DNA from: Bacteroidales bacterium
Lineage (GTDB): Bacteria; Bacteroidota; Bacteroidia; Bacteroidales; UBA932
Assembly (NCBI GenBank): GCA_022647615.1
Contig: JALCKZ010000001.1
Span: forward strand, 1,352,178 to 1,416,177
Length of the DNA stretch: 64,000 bases
Reading direction: 5' to 3'
This document shows, one piece after another, positions 8,293 through 15,668 of this stretch. Position numbers and translations under genes: made by a program. The notes below the pieces were generated by a model. That model saw only the letters and a list, made by a program, of their open reading frames with translations. It was not told the DNA's origin and made no database searches. Each line of letters begins with the position of its first letter. The stretch's first letter is position 1.

Positions 8293-9711
8293 ATGAATTG
8301 CAGAGGAAAAGTATTGCCTGAGGATTTTATCTCTTTGATGCGTGAATCTTTGGATGAGAGAGAGTGCGCGTCTCTATTCTCTTCTTTTGAGAACGGAGAA
8401 GATGTTGTGAGCGTGCGGATTAATCCTTTGAAATCTATTTTTTCTCCCGGCAGTTTCCAGGAAAAATTTGCCTTAAAAATTTTTGGCGAAAATCTTGATG
8501 CTCCTGTAAAATGGTGTCCGTCAGGTTTTTATTTAAAGAAGAAAATCTCTTTTACCGCAGACCCTTACTTCCATTGCGGGGCATATTATGTTCAGGATGC
8601 CAGCAGCATGTTTCCGGAAATTATTAAAAAATATTTAACTGCAAATTCATCTGAATCTGCTTCCGCGGATGGGAAGTTGTCCGGTCTTAAACTCCTGGAT
8701 TTGTGTGCAGCCCCGGGCGGCAAATCAACCCATTTGGCCTCCATGCTGGATGATTCTTCTCTGCTGGTTTCAAATGAGGCTATTAAGAAAAGAGTGCTTC
8801 CGCTGATGGACAATATGGCAAAATGGGGGCGCTCTAACGTAGTGGTTACCAGTAATTATCCCGATTCTTTCGGCAAGCTTGCGAATTATTTTGATGTGAT
8901 TTTTGCAGATGTCCCGTGTTCAGGCGAGGGGATGTTTAGAAAGAGTGATGATGCTATTGACGGTTGGAGCATCAGAGCTGTTAAAGAGTGTGCGGAGAGG
9001 CAGCGTAAAATTGTATCTGATGTCTGGCCGGCTCTTAAGGCGGGAGGAATTTTTGTCTATTCCACATGTACTTATAATCATTTGGAAGATTCAGATAATG
9101 TGCGCTTTATATGCGATAATCTTGATGCTGAAGTTTTGGATTCCGCCAAGTTTGTGCCGGGAATTGCAAGAGGGGAGGGACAATTTTATGCCGTGCTTAG
9201 GAAAAATTCTGCAGGCGCCGGAGACAAACGATATAAGACACCTGTCGGGATAAAAAAAGAGAATAACTGCAATTGGCTGGGAGATAAGTACATATATGTG
9301 CAAAGAGCTGACGGGATGGTAAAGGCTTATCCAAAGCTGCTGTGCGATGATATAATGTTTTTGGAAAAATCTTTGAATGTAGAGGCGAGCGGAGTTGCTA
9401 TAGCAATTGCAAAGGGGAAGGATTTTGTCCCTTATGCTGACCTTGCGTCAAACAATGATTTTAAGAGTTTTGAATCTCTGCGCCAGGAGAGCAGCTGCAA
9501 TAATTTGTTCCCTGTGCATGAGCTTACAAAAGAAGAGGCCCTTCAGTTTTTAACTAAAAGGCCCCTGGTTTTATCTCAAATGCCGAACGGATATATCTTT
9601 TTGACTTACAATGGCTTGGGTCTTGGATTTGTTAAGAATCTTGGGAACCGCACCAATAATCTTCTGCCCGCCGGCAGAGCAATCCACAATTTAAATCTTG
9701 TGGATTTTTAG
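8293..9711 (+). CDS. RsmF/NOL1/NOP2/Sun-type RNA cytosine-C5 methyltransferase
   Basis: The 472-residue enzyme methylates C5 of cytosine in rRNA or tRNA using SAM. The SAM-binding motif DLCAAPGGKSTHLA is at about residues 136-149, the conserved PCSGEGMFRK near 208-217, and the catalytic Cys in STCTYN near 256-261. The C-terminal third (about 320-472) looks like the RsmF/YebU-type RNA-binding extension, ending LLPAGRAIHNLNLVDF. It converges with the first C1 peptidase gene with only four bases between stops. A nonamer copy lies at 9242-9250. Confidence 0.92.
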   Translation: MNCRGKVLPEDFISLMRESLDERECASLFSSFENGEDVVSVRINPLKSIFSPGSFQEKFALKIFGENLDAPVKWCPSGFYLKKKISFTADPYFHCGAYYVQDASSMFPEIIKKYLTANSSESASADGKLSGLKLLDLCAAPGGKSTHLASMLDDSSLLVSNEAIKKRVLPLMDNMAKWGRSNVVVTSNYPDSFGKLANYFDVIFADVPCSGEGMFRKSDDAIDGWSIRAVKECAERQRKIVSDVWPALKAGGIFVYSTCTYNHLEDSDNVRFICDNLDAEVLDSAKFVPGIARGEGQFYAVLRKNSAGAGDKRYKTPVGIKKENNCNWLGDKYIYVQRADGMVKAYPKLLCDDIMFLEKSLNVEASGVAIAIAKGKDFVPYADLASNNDFKSFESLRQESSCNNLFPVHELTKEEALQFLTKRPLVLSQMPNGYIFLTYNGLGLGFVKNLGNRTNNLLPAGRAIHNLNLVDF

Positions 9712-9715
9712 AGAT

Positions 9716-11098
9716 TTAGAACATATAATCCCAGATAGGAAGCATGATATGTTTCTGCCCTAAGGATTCTAATGCCTTGCTGTCCAAGTATTTCTTGTTA
9801 ATTACAAAGCGGAACATATACTCGTCAAACCACTTGTCTGTAAATGTAAGATAACCCTTATTTCCGGCATCTTCACCCCAGCTGTTTTCAAATTCCCATT
9901 TTACAGGAACATCATTGTCGTCTGTGTCACAGGCAACTATAAGCATCGCATGGGATGAACCGCTCTGGCGGGTAAGGATTCTTGCTTTCTTATCCATTGT
10001 CAGATTTATTCCAAGCAGCGAGTTATAATCGTATATGTCAGGGTCCATAAGCCCGGAGCCTGCCTTTGTATTTGACTGTTTTCCAACATCGCAAGAAGAT
10101 ACAACGGCTTCATTAGCTTTGATAGATGCAAGTACCGCTTTTTTAATATCGGAATTTGGAAGGTTAAGATATATCCAGTTTACGCCCTCTATCAAATTGC
10201 GGTCTCCCTGTACCTCATACATCTTATAATAATCTCTTGTAGGATCATTCATTATCATGACGTAATTCTCTGTGTTGTAGCTATCTCCGGCAATACCTTT
10301 GAAAAAGTCTGCAGGAGTGCTCTTTACGGTTTGTATCTTTTTGTTTTTATCCAAAAATCTCCATGTGAACTCCGCAGGAGGTTCTCCAAGGCAAATAGCA
10401 AGAACTCTGTAGACATCTTTTAAAACATTCATCTTCTCTCTCTCCATATCTGCAGCTTTGCCTTTATTTGCAGCAATTTCTCTAATATCATAGCCTCCCT
10501 TGCGCAATCTCTCCGTAATAATATTCATCATTTGAGAGGTGTTGTTGGAGTGCTCTGTCTCCGGCATAACTTCCGCAGGGACAACGCCGTACTTAGTTGC
10601 CACATTATAGAAAGAACTCCATACGCCGCCATCTCCAATAGGGGACTGGAAATAGGTAAGTACTTCTCTATCATCCATCGGCGCTTTTGCGGTTCTTATA
10701 ATATTTTCCAGAAACATATTGGATTTTTCCAGTATATCCCAGAAATAATTGTAGTTATGGGAGAAATCAAAACTGTCCAGATTATACTTCTTCATTACTG
10801 CCGGCCTAAGGTCATTCATGGATGCAAACATCCAGCAGCGGCCGGAACTTTTCTGGTCAGTAATTCCCTTAACATCAACTTTATACTTAAAGAAGTTATC
10901 TACTGAGGAATTAACTTTGTTATTGAGAGCCAGGCTCTTAATGTTTTTGTTTGTGGTTAGGATATTTTGAATTACAGAGGTATAGCTATCATTTTTAAAG
11001 CTGCCTTTAAGCTCTTGTAATTCTTTATTCCCGATAGTTTGTGCAAACGCACTTCCGCATAGTAGAGCGGCGCATGTAAGTAGTGCTATCTTTTTCAT
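9716..11098 (-). CDS. Secreted C1 aminopeptidase (bleomycin hydrolase/PepC family)
   Basis: The 460-residue cysteine peptidase has a signal peptide (MKKIALLTCAALLCGSAFA, cleavage near 19). The papain-type residues are all present: Cys88 in SSGRCWMF, His383 in SSHAML and Asn405 in ENSWG. Bleomycin hydrolase-type enzymes are hexameric aminopeptidases, usually cytoplasmic; exported Bacteroidota forms are common. The downstream neighbour on the same strand, upstream in transcription, is a paralogue. A -7 box at 11149-11156 suggests a separate promoter. A nonamer copy lies at 11029-11037, where the paralogue also has one. Confidence 0.93.
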   Translation of the reverse strand: MKKIALLTCAALLCGSAFAQTIGNKELQELKGSFKNDSYTSVIQNILTTNKNIKSLALNNKVNSSVDNFFKYKVDVKGITDQKSSGRCWMFASMNDLRPAVMKKYNLDSFDFSHNYNYFWDILEKSNMFLENIIRTAKAPMDDREVLTYFQSPIGDGGVWSSFYNVATKYGVVPAEVMPETEHSNNTSQMMNIITERLRKGGYDIREIAANKGKAADMEREKMNVLKDVYRVLAICLGEPPAEFTWRFLDKNKKIQTVKSTPADFFKGIAGDSYNTENYVMIMNDPTRDYYKMYEVQGDRNLIEGVNWIYLNLPNSDIKKAVLASIKANEAVVSSCDVGKQSNTKAGSGLMDPDIYDYNSLLGINLTMDKKARILTRQSGSSHAMLIVACDTDDNDVPVKWEFENSWGEDAGNKGYLTFTDKWFDEYMFRFVINKKYLDSKALESLGQKHIMLPIWDYMF

Positions 11099-11148
11099 TT
11101 TGTATTTGTTTAAATATGTTACTAATCTAAAGGTGTATAGTTAATACT

Positions 11149-11156
11149 CAAATGTA
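11149..11156 (-). promoter_or_regulatory. -7 box of first C1 peptidase gene
   Basis: The minus strand reads TACATTTG, matching TAnnTTTG, about 50 bases before the ATG at 11098. It lies in the 82-base gap between the two C1 peptidase genes. Confidence 0.5.
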
Positions 11157-11180
11157 AAAATTAAATTCCATTTACAGCAT

Positions 11181-12608
11181 TTAGAACATCATGTAGTCCC
11201 ATACGGGAACAAGTATAGGGTTCTGTCCCAGCGCTTTGACTGCTTTCTCCCCAAGATATTTTTTATTTACAACCATCCTGAACGTGTAGGTTTCAAACCA
11301 TTTGTCCGACATTAGAAGAAAACCGCTTCGTCCTCTGGAAAGTCCAAAGCTATCTTCAAATTTCCACTTTGTGGGGACATCATTAGCATCTGTGTCACAA
11401 CCCATTAGCAGGATTGCATGTGTGGAGCTGATTTGTCTTGTAAGAATCATGGACTTGCGGTCCATCTCCATATTTACTCCAAGCAATGAGCTGTAATCAT
11501 ATAGGCCTGTTTCCAGGACCCCGGCTCCGGTGCTCTTATCTGCATCCTCATCGGAATCTATCGTGACATACATCCCTTCTCCGTTCTTTATGGATTTTAA
11601 CGCTGCGCTTTTAATATCGGAATATGGCAGGTTAAGATATGTCCAGTTGAATCCTTCTATTATGCTTTTGTAATTTTTGACCTCATAAATTTTGTAGTAT
11701 TCTTTTCCGGGGTCATTGGTAATCATTATGTAATTATCTGGATTGTAGTCTTTTGGAGCAATACTTGCATAAAATTCTTTTGGAGTCCCCTTGAAAATTT
11801 TCTCACTTCCGGCTTTGTCTTTGTAACGCCACTCAAATTCTTTTGGCGGATTTCCAAGGCTCAAAGCAAGCACTCTATAAACATCTTTAAGCACGGAGAT
11901 TTTTTTCTCCTCCATCTCCTTGTGTGCCAGATCTTTTTTAACTCCGCTCTCAGCTATTGAACGTACATCCCATGCTCCCTTGCGCAAAATCTTTTTTAGT
12001 ATTTGCAGCAGCTGCCCGTCATTATCAGATACGGCTGTCTCAGGCATAATATCCTTTGGTACAACGCCATACTTGGTTACTTCTGCATAAAAAATATTCC
12101 AAACTCCTCCATCTGTGATTGGTCTGCTCAAATATTTTACAACCTCCCTGTCATCAATTGGCTTATACGCATTCTCAATCATCTCCTCCATAAAAAGATT
12201 GCACTTTTCCAGCATATCGTAGAAATAATTGAAGTTGTGAGAAAAATCAAAATCTTCTACGTTAAGTTTGTTCATCACACCTGCTCGCAGAGAGTTCATG
12301 CAAGAGAACATCCAGCATCTTCCGGAATTTTTTTGGTCATTAATGCTTCCTATATTTACTTGATATTTAACGTGTTCATCCATGCTTTGCCTTTTGCTGA
12401 TATTTTCAGACAAAGCATCAAAATCACTTCTGGTTGTCAGAATGTTTTGCAATGCAGTAGAGCTGCCGTCCTGTTTGAAGCTGCTTTCCAGCTCTTTCAT
12501 CTCTTTATTCCCGATAGATTGTGAAAAAGCTGCCGTGTATGTGATTGTTGCGCATGCTGCCAGCAGGGCTATATGTATAAGTTTTGCTCTCATTATTAAG
12601 TAGTTCAT
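11181..12608 (-). CDS. C1 peptidase paralogue with Asn-to-Asp change in the active site
   Basis: This 475-residue paralogue of the neighbouring gene shares the whole bleomycin-hydrolase-like layout. Cys98 (NSGRCWMF) and His397 (STHAIL) are kept, but the segment that should read ENSWG is EDSFG, so the third catalytic residue is Asp419 rather than Asn. The following Trp is also Phe. Activity may be reduced or altered; this is inference. The signal peptide fits better if translation begins at the second Met (12593, MRAKLIHIALLAAC). The first ATG at 12608 is given here. The pair looks like a local duplication. Confidence 0.9.
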   Translation of the reverse strand: MNYLIMRAKLIHIALLAACATITYTAAFSQSIGNKEMKELESSFKQDGSSTALQNILTTRSDFDALSENISKRQSMDEHVKYQVNIGSINDQKNSGRCWMFSCMNSLRAGVMNKLNVEDFDFSHNFNYFYDMLEKCNLFMEEMIENAYKPIDDREVVKYLSRPITDGGVWNIFYAEVTKYGVVPKDIMPETAVSDNDGQLLQILKKILRKGAWDVRSIAESGVKKDLAHKEMEEKKISVLKDVYRVLALSLGNPPKEFEWRYKDKAGSEKIFKGTPKEFYASIAPKDYNPDNYIMITNDPGKEYYKIYEVKNYKSIIEGFNWTYLNLPYSDIKSAALKSIKNGEGMYVTIDSDEDADKSTGAGVLETGLYDYSSLLGVNMEMDRKSMILTRQISSTHAILLMGCDTDANDVPTKWKFEDSFGLSRGRSGFLLMSDKWFETYTFRMVVNKKYLGEKAVKALGQNPILVPVWDYMMF

Positions 12609-12661
12609 TAAAATTCTCTATAGTCGGTTCATCAGACTTTTTAACATCATTTATTGCATTT

Positions 12662-13381
12662 TCATAGCAGATTGCGAATCTTGTTTTTTAACGCAATCAT
12701 ATTTTGAGACTCAAAATCACGTTCCGCTATAGGTTCATTAATGTGCTGATGCATAATTACTTGTACCGGAGCTTTGCTGAAAAGGTAAATGTCGCTCCCT
12801 AGCATTAGCGCATCATCAACATCATGAGTAACAAAAATAACGGTCCTGCGGTCCTTCTGCCATAATTGGGAGAACCATTGCAACATGTTGTGTTTTAGGT
12901 TAATATCTAGACCGTTCAAAGGCTCGTCCATTAAAACTATATTTGAATTTACCGTAAATGCTCTTGCAATTGAAACTCTTTGCTTCATTCCTCCGCTAAG
13001 CTTGGCAGGGTAATAGTTTGCAAAATCCTGCAGTTCAACCTTTTTAATGAGCATGTCTGCCTCCGCCTCTCTATCTGCGGCTGACATTTTTTCTCCTTTG
13101 CTGCTGCAGTCCAAAACAAACTCTATATTCTCTTTAACGGTTTTCCATGGAAGCAGCCTTGGCTCCTGAAAGATATAGGATAGTTTCTTCCCCTCAAATC
13201 CTTCCATTGAACCTCCGTCGGGAGCTTCAATACCTCCTATAATATTTAAAAGGGTGGTTTTGCCGCAGCCGGAAGGACCTAATATACAGGATATTGTTCC
13301 TTCGGAAAATTCCATGCAGAAATCCTTGTATATGGTTTTGCCGCTATAGCTCTTGTTAATATTTAGAAACTTCAGGCTCAT
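12662..13381 (-). CDS. ABC transporter ATP-binding protein (SsuB/TauB/ThiZ-like)
   Basis: The 239-residue ATPase has Walker A GPSGCGKT (35-42), the Q loop FQEPRLLPW, signature LSGGMKQR, Walker B VLMDEPLNGLD and the switch His in FVTHDVDDA. The Q-loop and D-loop wording is typical of nitrate/sulfonate/taurine/thiamine-precursor importers. It is the last gene of a three-gene minus-strand operon: substrate-binding lipoprotein, permease, ATPase. The substrate cannot be told from this subunit. Confidence 0.92.
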   Translation of the reverse strand: MSLKFLNINKSYSGKTIYKDFCMEFSEGTISCILGPSGCGKTTLLNIIGGIEAPDGGSMEGFEGKKLSYIFQEPRLLPWKTVKENIEFVLDCSSKGEKMSAADREAEADMLIKKVELQDFANYYPAKLSGGMKQRVSIARAFTVNSNIVLMDEPLNGLDINLKHNMLQWFSQLWQKDRRTVIFVTHDVDDALMLGSDIYLFSKAPVQVIMHQHINEPIAERDFESQNMIALKNKIRNLL

Positions 13382-13407
13382 TTTTTTCAGTTAAAAATGT
13401 CTCTTTT

Positions 13408-14160
13408 CTATTTCCAGGTAATTAATTTTTTCTCTTCCCACCGTATAAGCAGCTCAAACAGAGAGCTTATCAGCACCGCTATTAATGTCCATGCAATTAA
13501 TATATCTACGTTTAAAAAAGTCTGGGCGCCTTGCATCATGGTTCCTATGCCGTACTTTGGCTGGGCCAGAACTTCACCAACAATTATAGCTCTCCATCCT
13601 ATTCCTACTGCGCTGGATATTCCGCTTATGATGAATGGCATAATGGACGGAATATATACCTCCGATGTGATTCTCCGCTTGCCCGCACCGTAAAACTTGG
13701 CCATCTCTATCAGGCTGGAATCCACGCTATTAAAGCCGTCAGTTACATTTATGTAAATAAGCGGAAACATTGTAAGGAAAGCAATGAATACAGGTACGGA
13801 ATCCGGAGTGAGCCAAATAAGAGCAAGCAAAATTATTGCAACTACAGGCGTAGCTCTGAATGTTACAACTATTGGTTTCATAAATGCTGCCAATCCGGAA
13901 TATATCCCCGCAAGAATTCCTATTCCGATTCCCAGAATTGCCGCAATAATGAAACCTATTAATCCGCGTAAAATAGTGGTTCCCACTATTTTAAGAAATT
14001 CCGCCGTACATATCAGCTTGACAGTTGAGACTATTGTATCCTCCGGACTTGGCAAAATGAAGTTGGAATGAAAGTGCATGGAAAGAAGTTTCCACACAAC
14101 CAGCATTACAGCTATTGAGATAACCTCTATGTATATATATTTTCTTTTAGCCAATTTCAT
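13408..14160 (-). CDS. ABC transporter permease (BPD transport system inner membrane type)
   Basis: The 250-residue protein has about six membrane helices, beginning with YIYIEVISIAVMLVVWKLL. The coupling-helix EAA motif appears around EMAKFYGAGKRRITSEVYIPSIMPF, followed by GISSAVGIGWRAIIVGEVLA, which is characteristic of the SsuC/TauC/ThiX class. It lies between the substrate-binding protein and ATPase genes. The 59-base gap towards the binding-protein gene contains a short direct repeat. Confidence 0.92.
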   Translation of the reverse strand: MKLAKRKYIYIEVISIAVMLVVWKLLSMHFHSNFILPSPEDTIVSTVKLICTAEFLKIVGTTILRGLIGFIIAAILGIGIGILAGIYSGLAAFMKPIVVTFRATPVVAIILLALIWLTPDSVPVFIAFLTMFPLIYINVTDGFNSVDSSLIEMAKFYGAGKRRITSEVYIPSIMPFIISGISSAVGIGWRAIIVGEVLAQPKYGIGTMMQGAQTFLNVDILIAWTLIAVLISSLFELLIRWEEKKLITWK

Positions 14161-14171
14161 TCTCTATGTCC

Positions 14172-14209
14172 CGCTATACTTCTTTATGCTTCACTATACC
14201 TCTTATGCT
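14172..14209. repeat. Short direct repeat between ABC genes
   Basis: Two near-identical copies of about 16 bases, CTATACTTCTTTATGCT and CTATACCTCTTATGCT, lie head to tail in the 59-base gap between the binding-protein and permease genes. No function is evident. Confidence 0.5.
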
Positions 14210-14219
14210 GCATTTGACT

Positions 14220-15236
14220 TTATTTCAGCTGTTTATCTGCACTCATATAAAACTTTTCATCCGGGATTTTGCCGCCCGTAATGTCAGGATTCATATTGTA
14301 AAATATTTTGAGATAGTCGTTTACTTCTTTCCGTACCTCAGATGCTTTGACAAATTTCAGGTTGCATCTTGGTATTGCAACTCTTGCAACTGTACTGTCT
14401 GCAAGTATCCCATATTTTGCAGTCAGAAAAGCGGCGCTGTCTGGATTATTATTTACCCAATCTGTTGATTTAGAGTAAATTCTCAATATTTTTCCGGTAA
14501 GCTCCGGATGATTTTTCATAAATTTTCCGTTACCTACAAAAGCTGTCTCGGCAATAGGGGTGCCGCAGGCTTTTTTCCACTCTGCGTTAAGGTCCAAAAG
14601 AGCATGAAGAGATTTATTTTTTGATAGAACCATGCTCACAAACGGCTCTGTAAGTACCCCAATATCAACACGTCCTGCTGCCATAGCACTTGTGAGAGCA
14701 GTATGTGTTGGAAAGCTGTAATCCAGCTTCACGTCTTTGTCAGGGTCCAGTCCGTTTTGCTTAAGCAGGTATCTGAAAAGAACGTCCGGCGTCATACCCT
14801 TTGCCATAAGATGAATTCTGCGCCCTCTTAAATTGCTCCAGTTTTTTATGGTAGAATCTTTGCCGCATAAGTAAAAAGTTCCCCAGATAGGGACCGCTGC
14901 AAGCCTGTAATCCAGACCTTTATTGTAAAGCACCGCCGCGGTTGTCATTGGCAAAATTGCAAAATCCGCCGTGCCGTCAATCATCATTTTGCGCACTTGC
15001 AGTGGCTCGTTCAAGATTACTATGGTAATTCCTTTTTTTACTCCGTTTTCTGAGTATAACCTGTCGTGATATTTAATACTGTCAATCATTTTTATCATCC
15101 CAAGAGCGGAAGGCCCTTTAAGTGTGGCAATTGTACAATAGTCTGAACTCTCTCTATTTCCGGCAGATTTCCCGCCGCAGCCAATAAGCAATGGAAGGCA
15201 CGTAATAAATATTAAGGTGCATAAGTACTTTTTCAT
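14220..15236 (-). CDS. NMT1/THI5-like ABC substrate-binding lipoprotein
   Basis: The 338-residue protein has a lipoprotein signal peptide with lipobox LIGC and lipid-anchored Cys20. The mature part resembles the NMT1/THI5/SsuA periplasmic binding fold: TIVILNEPLQVRKMMIDGTADFAILP and GRVDIGVLTEPFVS are the hinge-region patterns. Known members bind thiamine pyrimidine precursors, sulfonates or similar small molecules. It is the first gene of the importer operon. It is divergent from a TM1266-like regulator and TonB receptor, so the outer-membrane receptor may feed this importer (inference). The nonamer ends two bases before its ATG. Confidence 0.85.
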   Translation of the reverse strand: MKKYLCTLIFITCLPLLIGCGGKSAGNRESSDYCTIATLKGPSALGMIKMIDSIKYHDRLYSENGVKKGITIVILNEPLQVRKMMIDGTADFAILPMTTAAVLYNKGLDYRLAAVPIWGTFYLCGKDSTIKNWSNLRGRRIHLMAKGMTPDVLFRYLLKQNGLDPDKDVKLDYSFPTHTALTSAMAAGRVDIGVLTEPFVSMVLSKNKSLHALLDLNAEWKKACGTPIAETAFVGNGKFMKNHPELTGKILRIYSKSTDWVNNNPDSAAFLTAKYGILADSTVARVAIPRCNLKFVKASEVRKEVNDYLKIFYNMNPDITGGKIPDEKFYMSADKQLK

Positions 15237-15284
15237 AATCCCGACAGATTCTGAAGTGTAAAATTATAAATTTTAAATGACTTG

Positions 15285-15315
15285 TTTGTAAATCCTCCAA
15301 ACATTAATAAATTTG
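15285..15315 (+). promoter_or_regulatory. Full Bacteroidota promoter of TM1266-like/TonB receptor operon
   Basis: TTTG at 15285-15288 is followed after exactly 19 bases by TAAATTTG at 15308-15315. This is the best match to the Bacteroidota vegetative promoter that I examined in the window. Transcription would begin near 15322, leaving a leader of about 86 bases. Confidence 0.75.
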
Positions 15316-15321
15316 CAGAAA

Positions 15322-15407
15322 ATATTTGACCGTTTTGTACTGAGGAACTCGCAAGCGAGTCCGAGGCCCGGCGGGAATCAAAAAAATCTAACCCGGAGGA
15401 AATTCTG
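15322..15407 (+). promoter_or_regulatory. Structured leader before TM1266-like gene
   Basis: This leader holds a perfect 14-base palindrome ACTCGCAAGCGAGT at 15346-15359, then the GC-rich segment CCGAGGCCCGGCGGG, then CCCGGAGG just before the ATG, which can act as ribosome binding site. The GC-rich segment and the site could pair in alternative ways, as in a riboswitch or attenuator. I could not match it to the TPP or cobalamin riboswitch consensus. Function is inference. Confidence 0.35.
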
Positions 15408-15668
15408 ATGGAAAAGAGAGTAGGCACAGTAATAATACAAGTAGAAAAGAAAGATAACGTTCAGAAAATGAACGATGTTATCTCTATGCATTCTGACATT
15501 ATCATAGGACGTCAGGGATTGCCGCGCAGTAATAACTTTAATATTATCTCTTTGATTTTGGAAGGCACAACGGATGAGATTGGTTCTCTTACCGGACAGC
15601 TTGGCCGCCTGGATGGGATTCAGGTAAAATCGGCACTTCTAAAAAATAAAGATGATGAAGAAATATAG
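15408..15668 (+). CDS. TM1266-like iron-only hydrogenase system putative regulator
   Basis: This 86-residue protein has the ferredoxin-like pattern of the TM1266 family (MEKRVGTVIIQVEKKD, then VISMHSDIIIGRQGLP and GTTDEIGSLTGQLGRLDGI), an ACT/NikR-like small domain usually encoded with [FeFe]-hydrogenase maturation genes. No hydrogenase maturation gene lies in this window. A strong ribosome binding site, CGGAGG, precedes the ATG, unusual for Bacteroidota. It overlaps the start of the TonB receptor gene by 17 bases, so the two are translated as a unit. Confidence 0.8.
   Translation: MEKRVGTVIIQVEKKDNVQKMNDVISMHSDIIIGRQGLPRSNNFNIISLILEGTTDEIGSLTGQLGRLDGIQVKSALLKNKDDEEI

Noticed and set aside
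15241..15407. TPP or cobalamin riboswitch before the TM1266-like gene
   Set aside because: The CTGAGA/ACCTGAT elements of TPP and the GCCACTG/B12-box of cobalamin switches are not present on either strand.
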